Positions 17,209-25,815 of a stretch of 43,650 nt of DNA are shown piece by piece (positions within the stretch are counted from its first letter, which is position 1; the number at the start of each line of letters is the position of its first letter). The notes under the pieces were generated by a model. It did no database searches. It worked only from the letters and a program-made list of their open reading frames with translations, and was not told the DNA's origin. Origin of the DNA: Planctomycetaceae bacterium (lineage in GTDB: Bacteria; Planctomycetota; Planctomycetia; Pirellulales; Pirellulaceae); assembly GCA_007694185.1 (NCBI GenBank), contig RECD01000151.1, forward strand, positions 1 to 43,650, written 5' to 3'. A program made the position numbers and the translations under genes.

Positions 17209-18261
17209 ATGAACGAAGAACCGACCGCCTTCCCCCCGATCGGTGACGACGTCATCGTCATCACCGGTGCGACCGCCGGCGGAAAATCGGCGGTGGCGTT
17301 GGCGGTCGCGGAGCGGATCGGGGCGGAGATCATTTCGGTCGATTCGATCGCCGTTTATCGCGGGCTGGACATCGGCACGGCCAAGCCGAGCGATGCCGAC
17401 CGCCGGCGGGTGCCGCATCACCTGCTGGATGTGGCGGAACCGACGGAGAGCTACAGCGTCGCGGCGTTTTTGGCGGACACATGGCGGGCGATCGACGACA
17501 TCCGCGGTCGCGGCCGGCCGGCCATGCTCGTCGGTGGCACGCCGATGTATTTGCAGGGGTTGTTGCGAGGGTTCGACCCGGGGCCGCCGGCGGACTGGGA
17601 TTTTCGCCAAGCGGTCGAGGCGGATTTGGCCGAATATGGGATCGAAGCTCTGCGGAGTCGGCTGTGGCAGGTCGACCCGTTGTCGGCGCATCGGTTGGGA
17701 CCGAACGACACGCGGCGGATGATCCGGGCGTTGGAAGTCGCCCATTTGACCGGCCGGCCGCTCAGTCACCGCCAAACCCAGTTCGCATCGGTGCCGCCGA
17801 GCGATTCACGCCGCCGGTACGTCTTGCGATGGCCACGGGCAGAATTGCATCGCCGGATCGAAAGCCGGGTGGAAGCGATGTTCGCCCAGGGGCTGGTCGC
17901 GGAGGTTGGTGGGCTGATCCAGCGGCACGGGACGCTCAGCCGAACCGCGCGGATCGCGGTCGGTTATCGCGAAGTGATCGCCCGGCTGGCCACGTCGCAG
18001 ACGTTGCCCGGAGCCGAACGGCCGGCGGGCGTTTTACCGATGGGAGACATCGGCGATTGGTCGGGGGTGGTACAGGAGGTGCTGTTCCACAGTCGCCAAT
18101 TGGCGCGGCGTCAGGAGACTTGGCTTCGGGGGATGCCGGATTTGCAAGTTTGTGAAGTCGCCGAACCGGCTGATTTGGCCAAATTGGCTGACCGGATCAC
18201 CCGCGACTTGGAGAAGGGGCACGGACAGCGGGACCAGGATCGGATAACGTCTTCGGTTTGA
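17209..18261 (+). CDS. miaA: tRNA dimethylallyltransferase
   Basis: MiaA transfers a dimethylallyl group to A37 of tRNAs that read codons starting with U, improving decoding. The 350-residue protein shows the P-loop GATAGGKSAVA (about residues 20-30), the substrate-specific DSIAVYRGLDIGTAKP (residues 45-60), VPHHLLDVAEPTESYSVAAF, the GGTPMYLQGLLRG motif, NDTRRMIRALEV, and the C-terminal VGYREVI and SRQLARRQETWLR segments that contact tRNA. A surface insertion of about 20 residues (around 265-285) precedes the last helix; otherwise length is normal. The ATG start leaves a short 14-residue lead before the core. It lies 37 bases before the RlmI-like gene. The substrate prenyl donor links loosely to ispD in the same region. 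Confidence 0.96.
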   Translation: MNEEPTAFPPIGDDVIVITGATAGGKSAVALAVAERIGAEIISVDSIAVYRGLDIGTAKPSDADRRRVPHHLLDVAEPTESYSVAAFLADTWRAIDDIRGRGRPAMLVGGTPMYLQGLLRGFDPGPPADWDFRQAVEADLAEYGIEALRSRLWQVDPLSAHRLGPNDTRRMIRALEVAHLTGRPLSHRQTQFASVPPSDSRRRYVLRWPRAELHRRIESRVEAMFAQGLVAEVGGLIQRHGTLSRTARIAVGYREVIARLATSQTLPGAERPAGVLPMGDIGDWSGVVQEVLFHSRQLARRQETWLRGMPDLQVCEVAEPADLAKLADRITRDLEKGHGQRDQDRITSSV

Positions 18262-18298
18262 GCGCTTTGTCCGATCCCCTTCAGCGAGCCCTTGTGCC

Positions 18299-19531
18299 GT
18301 GTCGAGTCCATCCCCTGCTAGCGATTCGCCGATCCCTTTGGCGGTCAAGCCTTCTCGCCAATTCCCGTTTGTCGCCAGGCACCCTTGGGTTCACCTCGGT
18401 TCCTTAGGCCGGGACGGGGCCGATTTGTCAGCTGGCCAGGAAGTCGACCTGACCACTTCGGACGGGCAATGGGTTGCCCGCGGCTTGGTCAACCCCAGCA
18501 GCCGCCTGAGGGTGCGGCTGTACGGTTGGGACCAATCCCAGCGGCTGGATGAAGATTTCTTTCGTCGGCGGATCGACCAGGCGATCGCGAGACGGGAATT
18601 GGGAGGAGCGGTTGATCGGGAGGGGGCGCAGAGAATCGTCTTCAGCGAATCGGACGGCTTGAGCGGTTTGGTTGTCGATCGTTACGCCGAATACCTCAGC
18701 GTTCAAATCACCGCGGGGGCGTTGAATCGGTTTCGAGAACCGATCTTGGACCACCTCTGTGAACGCCTGGGCCCGGCGGGAGTGTGTCTCCGGATCGATG
18801 AGAAGACGGCCACCCACGAAGGGCTCGAGAAGACCGATCAATGGGTTCGCGGCGAGGCGCCGGACCAGCCGATCCGCTACCGCCAGAACGGCCTGTGGTG
18901 GCTCGTTGACCTGCTGGGCGGCCAAAAGACCGGCGCCTACTTGGACCAAGCGGCCAATCACGCGGCGGCGGCGAAGTACATGCGAGGCCGGCGGGTGCTC
19001 GACGTCTGCTGCTACGTCGGCGGGTTCGGCTTGGTCGCCGCCGCCGCTGGGGCGACCGAGGTGGTCGGCGTGGACGGCAGCGAGCGGGCGCTGGCAGCCG
19101 CTGCGGAAAATGCGAAAGCCAACGGTATCGATTCGGTTCGGTTCGTGCAGGCCGATTTTTTTGATTACTTGCGGGAAGCCGCGGAGCGAGGTGAACGCTA
19201 CGACGCGGTGGTGCTCGACCCGCCCCGTTTCGCCGGTTCCCGACATCAGCTCGATTCGGCGTTGCGGGCCTATCAGAAACTCAACTCGTCCGCCTTGGAC
19301 GTGTTGGTGCCCGGTGGAGTCCTGGTCACCAACAGTTGCTCCGGACGGGTTTCGCGGAGTGATTTTCTGAATGTGCTGTGCGACGTCGCCCGTCGAAGGG
19401 GGCGAGCGATTACGATCTTGGAAAGCCGTGGGCCTGCCCCGGATCATCCGATTTCGGTATCCTGCCCGGAAACCGATTACTTGAAGTGCCTGATCTGTGA
19501 AGTGGGCGAGCCGAACGGGGGCGCCCAGTAG
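18299..19531 (+). CDS. rlmI: Class I SAM-dependent rRNA methyltransferase, RlmI-like
   Basis: Predicted to methylate a cytosine (C5) in 23S rRNA, as RlmI does at position 1962 in E. coli. The 410-residue protein begins with a PUA-like RNA-binding domain (about residues 14-85, RHPWVHLGSLGR and GLVNPSSRLRVRLYG). It continues with the FSESDGLSGLVVDRY linker domain and a Rossmann methyltransferase domain: VLDVCCYVGGFGLVAA as the SAM loop (about 235-250), VGVDGSERAL, and the DPPRF motif near 307. The late SCSGRVS cysteine is also conserved. The start is GTG. It lies 37 bases after miaA, giving a likely tRNA/rRNA modification pair. The family is certain; the modified base is inferred from RlmI. Confidence 0.92.
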   Translation: MSSPSPASDSPIPLAVKPSRQFPFVARHPWVHLGSLGRDGADLSAGQEVDLTTSDGQWVARGLVNPSSRLRVRLYGWDQSQRLDEDFFRRRIDQAIARRELGGAVDREGAQRIVFSESDGLSGLVVDRYAEYLSVQITAGALNRFREPILDHLCERLGPAGVCLRIDEKTATHEGLEKTDQWVRGEAPDQPIRYRQNGLWWLVDLLGGQKTGAYLDQAANHAAAAKYMRGRRVLDVCCYVGGFGLVAAAAGATEVVGVDGSERALAAAAENAKANGIDSVRFVQADFFDYLREAAERGERYDAVVLDPPRFAGSRHQLDSALRAYQKLNSSALDVLVPGGVLVTNSCSGRVSRSDFLNVLCDVARRRGRAITILESRGPAPDHPISVSCPETDYLKCLICEVGEPNGGAQ

Positions 19532-19644
19532 GCCGAACGACAACCGCCGTTCACGAACATCGTCGACCCGGACTCATCGCTGGCGGCGCTTGTCGCACCG
19601 CCCGAGAATCTCGTTGGAGTGCGAGTGAATCGAAACGCTCGGTC

Positions 19645-19650
19645 TATAAT
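19645..19650 (+). promoter_or_regulatory. Consensus -10 box (TATAAT) for the FHA gene
   Basis: A perfect TATAAT, rare in DNA of this composition, lies 104 bases upstream of the ATG at 19754. The -35 spacing region is poor. It favours the 19754 start over an in-frame codon at 19619, which would lie upstream of the transcript. Confidence 0.45.
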
Positions 19651-19753
19651 GGGCTCGGGCACCCGAACATGCAAACCGCCGGGATCGACCCGCGACCCAT
19701 TCGAGGAACCGGTGACGCCGTCATCGGCCAGCTCTTCCCTGTCGGAGTCCCGC

Positions 19754-20428
19754 ATGACGGGTGTCACGATCAAAGTCTTGCACGGTGCCGATCGGGGCAA
19801 GGTTTTTCACGACTTGGAGCCCCCGGTCACGATCGGCCGGGAAGAGGGGAACTCGATCCAGCTCAACGACGAGCGGGTTAGCCGTTGCCACTTCAAGATC
19901 CAACGAGACAACGACCGGTTGGTCTTGACCGACCTGGACAGCACCAACGGCACGAAGGTCAACGGCGCCGAGTGCCAATTGAAGATCCTCCGCCATGGGG
20001 ATCTGATCGCCGTCGGCCGCAGCCTGATGCTGGTCGGTACCGACGAGCAGATCGCGGCCCGGATCGCGGCGATCGAAGGGGGAGACTCCAGCGGACAGAC
20101 GCTCGCACAGGACTCGGCCGAGGGGAGCAATTCCTTTCTGCTCGACCTGGATGTGAGCACACGCGGGGTGCGTCCGGTTTACTCGGCGCTGACGCAGCAG
20201 GAATTGCCGACGCTGCCCGATCGACTCAGCCCAGGACAGGCGGCCCAGCTCTGCGAAATCTTGGAGTACATCCAGGCACGGTTGCACCGATTGATCGAAT
20301 CGGCTCAGGTCGACGAATCGTCCGGCCGGGCCAGTTTGGACCTGAACTTGTGGCAACAATTGGTTCAGATCCAGACCCGATTGGGGATCATGATCCGTCA
20401 GGTGGCGAACCCCACCGAGGATTTGTAG
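19754..20428 (+). CDS. FHA (forkhead-associated) domain protein
   Basis: A 224-residue cytoplasmic protein that probably binds phosphothreonine peptides, since FHA domains read Ser/Thr-kinase signalling. The FHA core is at about residues 8-95: VTIGREEGNSIQL with the conserved GR, VSRCHFKI with the conserved S and H, and DLDSTNGTKVNG with the conserved Asn-Gly. All phosphopeptide-binding residues are present. The rest is an acidic linker and a helical C-terminal region (about 145-220, LSPGQAAQLCEILEYIQARL onward) without a recognised domain. An in-frame start 45 codons earlier (19619) is rejected because its added residues are low-complexity and a TATAAT box lies inside them. It has no kinase neighbour in the window and sits 222 bases after the RlmI-like gene. 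Confidence 0.88.
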   Translation: MTGVTIKVLHGADRGKVFHDLEPPVTIGREEGNSIQLNDERVSRCHFKIQRDNDRLVLTDLDSTNGTKVNGAECQLKILRHGDLIAVGRSLMLVGTDEQIAARIAAIEGGDSSGQTLAQDSAEGSNSFLLDLDVSTRGVRPVYSALTQQELPTLPDRLSPGQAAQLCEILEYIQARLHRLIESAQVDESSGRASLDLNLWQQLVQIQTRLGIMIRQVANPTEDL

Positions 20429-20537
20429 CAGCGGCCCGGGCGGCAACCCTGCCGCAGCGGCGTTCGTCTTGTAGCCCCAAAACCGTTCCCCGTTTCCGGT
20501 CACCGCCGTTGATGCACATTGACGGTGGTCTGAAGTG

Positions 20538-20553
20538 AACCGGTCAGCCGGTT
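20538..20553. terminator. Small hairpin between convergent genes, possible terminator
   Basis: AACCGG and CCGGTT pair over a TCAG loop, just downstream of the minus-strand DUF1598 stop and 110 bases after the plus-strand FHA stop. There is no long T run on either side, so this is a weak candidate for a shared transcription end. Confidence 0.25.
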
Positions 20554-20558
20554 TGGGA

Positions 20559-21959
20559 TCAGTCCCACCACCACCGCAGCGGGTCGATCCCGGTCGGTGC
20601 GGCGAGTTGCTTGACCGCGTCCGATTGGCCATCGGCTTCGACCAGCAGTCGTTCACTGGTGAGTGCCTGGCGGGGCTGCAGGTTGATGCCGCCGCCAATG
20701 GGGGTCAGGAGTGAACCGCCTTTCCAAACCGCGTTGACGGCCGTTTCGACCTGTTGGGGGGCGGTTCGGTTTTGCACCGCAAACTGCGACTCATCCCCGA
20801 AGGTCGACAGATCCCAACCGGCTTGACCGTAGAAGTCCTGCTGCTGGATGTAGGCTGCGGCGATCGACACGTCGATCAGATTTCGCAGCTCGGCGTAGAC
20901 GGGAAGCATCAGGGCGATGCGGTCGTACAGTTTGGTGAAGTCGGCACAGAACGCTTGGCTGGCACGATTCACGCGACCGGCGGCGGATCGCTTGCCGGTC
21001 GAGTCGACCATTTCGCTTTCGCCGACCAATTTGACGCCGCGGTCGTTCAGCTGCATCGCCAGGCCGTCGTCGCTGACCGACACCCCTTCGTAGTTCGGGA
21101 TGAAGAACCAGCGCTGCATCGCGCTAGCGGAACCCTGAGCGGGTGAACTGCGATCGGTGAAGCTGGCGAACGGAAAGGGAAGGCGTTCCAGACCGATCCC
21201 GATCAGCTTCATGCGATAATCGGCTTCGACCAGGACGCGGGCAAAGTTGGTCGTGAACGGGACCCCCTTGAGGGTGACGTTTTGCAAGCCCATGTTCTGT
21301 TGGAGCGTCGCGGCGATCATCCGTTCTTGGCCTGGCTGAACCAACCCGCCCAGCGAGTTGAGGTACCGCTGCATGCGCTGCAAGCCCTCGGGGGTCGGAT
21401 CGATCGAGACGCTGATCGTGCGGGTCGGCGGAACGCCGGGGGAATAAGCCCGCAGGGCGGTCACGACGTCCTCGAGTTGGACGATCGGTTGACCGGTCTG
21501 AGCTCCCAAAAAGCGTCCCATCGGGTCACGGAAGGCACCTTGAGCGGGGCCTGCGAGGACGATGTCGTTCGTTTCGGGGTAGAAAAAGACGTACTGAATC
21601 CGGGTCAGCCCCGCCAAGGACAGCATTTCATCGCTCGGCTGTTCGCCGGCCGCGAGGGCCGTGGCGACGGCTTTTTCCAAGCGGTTCAAAGAGACCTTGC
21701 GGAGTTCCGACGGTTCCAACGCCCCGGCACCGCCGAGTCGTCGCGTGGCAGCCAATCGCTGGTTGGTGAGTTGAAGATCCAATCGCTGGGTTCGCAGCAC
21801 CCCCGTCGCGTCGATCTCGACCCCGGCGATCGGTTGTGCGAAGTTGATGCTCAGCCCGTCGTCACCACCGCCGCCGCCATTCTGGGCATGAGCGGCCAGG
21901 GGAATCGCCAAGGAGGCGAAAACGGCCAAAGAAAACTGCTTAGCTTGGTGCCAAATCAT
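20559..21959 (-). CDS. Exported DUF1598 protein
   Basis: A 466-residue secreted protein of the DUF1598 family, known essentially from planctomycetes and of unknown function. ATG 21959 is chosen because it gives a standard signal peptide (MIWHQAKQFSLAVFASLAIPLAAHAQ, cleavage after AHA). A GTG at 22025 is possible but would put 22 polar residues in front. A glycine run (GGGGGDDG) follows the signal. The conserved body includes LAGLTRIQYVFFYPETNDIVLAGPA, ISVSIDPTPEGLQRM, VEADYRMKLIGIGLE and RWFFIPNYEGVSVSDDGLAMQL, and it ends in a tryptophan-rich DPLRWWWD. No membrane span is seen beyond the signal. It lies just upstream of dnaE's start-distal end, 132 bases from the dnaE stop, on the same strand. 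Confidence 0.88.
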   Translation of the reverse strand: MIWHQAKQFSLAVFASLAIPLAAHAQNGGGGGDDGLSINFAQPIAGVEIDATGVLRTQRLDLQLTNQRLAATRRLGGAGALEPSELRKVSLNRLEKAVATALAAGEQPSDEMLSLAGLTRIQYVFFYPETNDIVLAGPAQGAFRDPMGRFLGAQTGQPIVQLEDVVTALRAYSPGVPPTRTISVSIDPTPEGLQRMQRYLNSLGGLVQPGQERMIAATLQQNMGLQNVTLKGVPFTTNFARVLVEADYRMKLIGIGLERLPFPFASFTDRSSPAQGSASAMQRWFFIPNYEGVSVSDDGLAMQLNDRGVKLVGESEMVDSTGKRSAAGRVNRASQAFCADFTKLYDRIALMLPVYAELRNLIDVSIAAAYIQQQDFYGQAGWDLSTFGDESQFAVQNRTAPQQVETAVNAVWKGGSLLTPIGGGINLQPRQALTSERLLVEADGQSDAVKQLAAPTGIDPLRWWWD

Positions 21960-22091
21960 TGCTCGAATACCCAGCGGAGCCGAATCGTCGGAAGGAGAAG
22001 CGACGGTGGCGAGAACCCGGGCCACCTTCTCCGAGGATAGTCAGGTGCGGGGGAAAGTACAACAAAATGCGGAGTGGTCTAGCTAAAAATG

Positions 22092-25000
22092 TCAGCCGCG
22101 GCGGCCGCTGGTGGCGGAAACTTGCGGTTTCGACATCTGCAGGCGGTAGCTGGCCGGCCCCAACAGGTCTTCCAATCGGGCCCGCATCTCGGGCGTGACC
22201 TCGACCTTGTACTTGCCGCTTTTGAGCACCACGGTTTCACCCCCTTCCAACCGCAAGGTCAGCAACAGGTCTTGGTGCCCGGGATAACCACGGATGATCT
22301 CCCGCAATTTCGACATCGTTTCCTGGTCGTGCTCGGGCTGTTGCAGGGAGACGCGGATGCCGTGAGTGTACTTGCCGTCGAGGGTGTTCAGCGGCAGCAG
22401 TTCGTTGATCACCAAGTTGACCTCATCGCCGCCGCCGCGGCGGTCGATGACGCCGCGAGCGATCACGACGTTATCGGGCGTGACACCTTCACCCTGTTCG
22501 GCGAATTGGCGCGGCCAGAGGATGCAGCGGACCACGCCCTGCATGTCCTCCAGGTCGAAGTTCGCGTATTTGGTCGGCGTCCCCGGCTTTCCGTTTTTGG
22601 TGTGGGCGAATTTGATCGATCCGATCATGCCGCCGACCAAGACCTCGGTCCGGGGAGGGACATCGGCCAACTGGTCGGTGTTGTGGGTGCGGAAGGCGGC
22701 CAACTTCGGCTCGTACTCGGCCATCGGATGGCTGGTCAGATAAAACCCGAGAACCTCCTTTTCGGCCAACAGCTGTTCTTTTTCGGGCCACGGGGGAACG
22801 TCCGGCAGCGGCACGGTCACGCGGGCGGTCGGCTCGGTTTCTTCCTCCAGTTCGCCAAACAGGCTGGCTTGGCCGCTTTTGCGATCGGCCAGGGCCGCCG
22901 CGCCGGCTTGCAAGGCCTTTTCGATCCCGGCCGACAATTGGCTGCGTTGCGGACCGATGTCATCCATCGCGCCGGCCTTGATCAGCATTTCGATCGCGGC
23001 CCGGTTGCAAGCTTGGACATCGACCCGTTCGCAGAAGTCGTACAGGTCCGTGAACGGCCCGCCGGCTCTGCGGGCGGCGACGACGGCGTCGGCGGCAGCC
23101 CCGCCGCAGCCCTTGATCGCCGAGAGCGCGAACAGGATTTTCCCGTCCTCGACCGCGAAATCGGAATCGCTGCGATTGACGTTCGGCGGGACGACCTCGA
23201 TCCCCATCCGGTCGCAGTCCTCCATGTGCTCGACCAGGGCGTCCTTGCGTTTGAAGTTCCGTCCGGTGATGTCGCTGGACAGCAGCGCCGCCATGAACTC
23301 GACCGGGTGGTGTGCCTTCAGGTAAGCGGTCTGGTAGGCGACCAAAGCGTAGGCGGTGCTGTGCGATTTGTTGAAACCGTAGCCGGCAAACTTTTGGATC
23401 AACCCCCAGATTTCGTCAGCGTCTTGGCGTTTCAGCCCATTGCCGACGGCGCCCTCGATGAACTTTTCGTGGTTCAGGTTGATCAGCGATTCTTTCTTTT
23501 TGCTGATCGCCTTGATCACCGTGTAGGCGGCGGCCAGCGGGATGTTCCCCAACCGGTTGAGGATCCGCATCACCTGTTCTTGGTAGACCATGATCGAGTT
23601 GGTCTCGCCCAAGATCTCCTTCAGCACCGGGTGCTTGTACTCGGGCTGCTGCCGGCCGTGCTTGATGTTGACGAAATCGTCGACCATGCCGCCTTCGAGC
23701 GGACCGGGGCGATAGAGGGCGTTCGTCGCGATGATGTCGGTGAACTGGTCGGGCTTCATCCGCTGCAACAGGTCGCGGATCCCGCCCGATTCGAGCTGGA
23801 ACACGCCTTTCGTTTCGCCGCGTTGCAGCAGCGCGAAGGTGGCCCGATCGTCCAGGGGGAACTTGAGCGGATCGATCCGGCGGCCCGTGGTCTGTTCGAT
23901 CAGGTCGACCGCTTTGCTGAGGATCGTCAGGTTGCGGAGGCCGAGGAAGTCCATCTTCAGCAGGCCCGCGGCCTCGACGTCGTTCATCGACCACTGGGTG
24001 ATCACGTCTTGCTTGCCGGAGACACGGCAGAGCGGGACGTACTCGCTCAGCGGCTTGTCGGCGATCACCACCGCGGCGGCGTGGGTGCCGACGTTGCGTG
24101 CCAACCCTTCGATCCGCATCGCCAGGTCGATCAGTTCACGGATCTCCGGATCGCTGTCGTAGGTCGCCCGCAAATCAGCGCTCTGTTCCAGCGCCTTGGG
24201 GAGCGTGATCTTCAGCTCTTCGGGGACCATCTCGGTGATCTGGTTGACCCGTGCCAGCGGGATACCCAGCGCCCGGCCGGTATCCTTGATCGCCGCGCGG
24301 GCCGCCAGCGTGCCGAACGTCCCGATCTGGCAGACGTTGTCGTGCCCGTACTTTTCTTTGACGTAATCGATCACCTCCGTGCGGCGGTCTTTGTCGAAGT
24401 CGATGTCGATATCCGGCGGCTCGATCCGGCTTTCGTCGAGGAACCGCTCGAACAGCAGGTCGTACTCCAACGGGCAGACGTGAGACATGTAGAGCGCGTA
24501 ACAGACCAGCGCGCCGACGCCGCTACCTCGGGCGGTCGCCCAAATGCCGTTCTCTCGAGCGTGATTGACAAAGTCCCAGACGATCAAGAAGTAAGTCGGG
24601 TAGCCGAGCTTCTCGATCACCCCCAGTTCGCGATCGAGCCGGGCCATCACCTGTTCGTTGAGCCGGCCGTCGTCCAGCCGCTCGGAATTCCCCTCGTAAC
24701 GTTCCAGCAAGCCCTGGACGCAGAGTTCGCGCAGGTAGTCGATCGGTTTGAGTTCGCGAGGGCACTCAAACTTGGGGAAATAGTGCTTTCCCAATTCCAG
24801 GTCGATGTCGACGGAATCGGCGATCGTTTGGCTGCGGGCGACGGCGTCCTCGAGCCCCGGGAACTTCTCGTACATCTGCTCCGGGCTGCGGAGGAAGTAC
24901 TGGCTGCCGTCCATCTTCATCCGCGAGGTGTCGGTTCGGAACCGCCCGGTATTGATGCACAGCAGGATGTCTTGGGCTTCGGCGTCTTCCGGGTCGACAT

Positions 25001-25649
25001 AGTGGGTATCGCTGGTCGTGACCAACGGTAGCCCCATCCGGCGGGCGATTTCGACCGCCCCTTCGAGCTGCAGCCGCTGGATGTCGACTCCGTTGTTCAT
25101 CACTTCGATGAAGTACCGGTCCCCGAAGACTTTGTGGAACCAGCCGACGATTTCACGGGCCTCCTTTTCGGTCTCGGCGGTGTCGACACCCTTCAGTACC
25201 GCGCGGCTGAATTCGCTGCTGACACAACCTGACAGGCAGACGATCCCTTCGCTGTGGGCCTGCAAGATCTCCTTGTCGATCCGCGGCTTGTAATAAAAGC
25301 CCTCCAGGCTGGCCGCGCTTGCCATTTTGACCAAGTTGCGGAAGCCCGTCCGATTTTGGGCGAGCAGCGTCAGGTGGTAACTGGCTTCCTTGCTGCTGCC
25401 GGCACCGCCGCGGTCGTGACGGCTGCCCGGTGCGATGTAGGCCTCGTACCCGATGATCGGGTTGATCCCAGCGTCCTTGGCCTTGCGGTAGAACTCGAGC
25501 GCCCCGTGGAGGTTCCCGTGGTCGGTCAAGGCCAACGAGTTCATCCCGTGTTCTTTGCATCGCTTGATCAATTTGCCGATGTCGCCGGCCCCATCCAGCA
25601 GGCTGTAGTGGCTGTGGCAATGCAGGTGAACGAAGGGCCGTGTCGTCAT
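22092..25649 (-). CDS. dnaE: DNA polymerase III alpha subunit
   Basis: The replicative polymerase subunit that extends both strands at the fork. The 1185-residue length is standard for DnaE. Domain order: PHP domain (residues 1-280), palm with the catalytic aspartates in PDIDIDFDKDRR (near 410), thumb and fingers with NALYRPGPLEGGMV and YGFNKSHSTAYALVAYQTAYLKAHHP, tandem helix-hairpin-helix (around 850), and an OB fold (near 1010, VLVGGMIGSIK). The PHP metal residues look intact: HLHCHSHYSLLDG, TDHGN, YHLTLLAQN, TSDTHYVDPEDA. In Mycobacterium DnaE1 an intact PHP site gives intrinsic 3'-5' proofreading, and the same is inferred here. The start at 25649 gives the family N-terminus (MTTRPFVHLH). 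Confidence 0.97.
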   Translation of the reverse strand: MTTRPFVHLHCHSHYSLLDGAGDIGKLIKRCKEHGMNSLALTDHGNLHGALEFYRKAKDAGINPIIGYEAYIAPGSRHDRGGAGSSKEASYHLTLLAQNRTGFRNLVKMASAASLEGFYYKPRIDKEILQAHSEGIVCLSGCVSSEFSRAVLKGVDTAETEKEAREIVGWFHKVFGDRYFIEVMNNGVDIQRLQLEGAVEIARRMGLPLVTTSDTHYVDPEDAEAQDILLCINTGRFRTDTSRMKMDGSQYFLRSPEQMYEKFPGLEDAVARSQTIADSVDIDLELGKHYFPKFECPRELKPIDYLRELCVQGLLERYEGNSERLDDGRLNEQVMARLDRELGVIEKLGYPTYFLIVWDFVNHARENGIWATARGSGVGALVCYALYMSHVCPLEYDLLFERFLDESRIEPPDIDIDFDKDRRTEVIDYVKEKYGHDNVCQIGTFGTLAARAAIKDTGRALGIPLARVNQITEMVPEELKITLPKALEQSADLRATYDSDPEIRELIDLAMRIEGLARNVGTHAAAVVIADKPLSEYVPLCRVSGKQDVITQWSMNDVEAAGLLKMDFLGLRNLTILSKAVDLIEQTTGRRIDPLKFPLDDRATFALLQRGETKGVFQLESGGIRDLLQRMKPDQFTDIIATNALYRPGPLEGGMVDDFVNIKHGRQQPEYKHPVLKEILGETNSIMVYQEQVMRILNRLGNIPLAAAYTVIKAISKKKESLINLNHEKFIEGAVGNGLKRQDADEIWGLIQKFAGYGFNKSHSTAYALVAYQTAYLKAHHPVEFMAALLSSDITGRNFKRKDALVEHMEDCDRMGIEVVPPNVNRSDSDFAVEDGKILFALSAIKGCGGAAADAVVAARRAGGPFTDLYDFCERVDVQACNRAAIEMLIKAGAMDDIGPQRSQLSAGIEKALQAGAAALADRKSGQASLFGELEEETEPTARVTVPLPDVPPWPEKEQLLAEKEVLGFYLTSHPMAEYEPKLAAFRTHNTDQLADVPPRTEVLVGGMIGSIKFAHTKNGKPGTPTKYANFDLEDMQGVVRCILWPRQFAEQGEGVTPDNVVIARGVIDRRGGGDEVNLVINELLPLNTLDGKYTHGIRVSLQQPEHDQETMSKLREIIRGYPGHQDLLLTLRLEGGETVVLKSGKYKVEVTPEMRARLEDLLGPASYRLQMSKPQVSATSGRRG

Positions 25650-25815
25650 CGGTTGACATTCCGTTGTGAAAGAGCATGCCGACGGGCCGTCGGCAAAGTC
25701 AGCTTACCAATTCTGCGGGTCAGGAAGCAGCGATCCGGGCGTGACAGTCGACGACCGATGCGGCGGCGAAGGCCGCGTCACTGCGGTCCCGCAGGTTCGC
25801 CGATCCGGCGATTGC

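Noticed and set aside
17062-17775. Upstream extension of the GNAT frame
   Set aside because: It lies antisense to miaA, and an extended -10 promoter and an ATG at 17061 mark a shorter gene.
22089-25031. 980-codon open frame on the plus strand antisense to dnaE
   Set aside because: It is fully covered by dnaE, has no recognisable domains, and long antisense frames are expected in GC-rich coding DNA.
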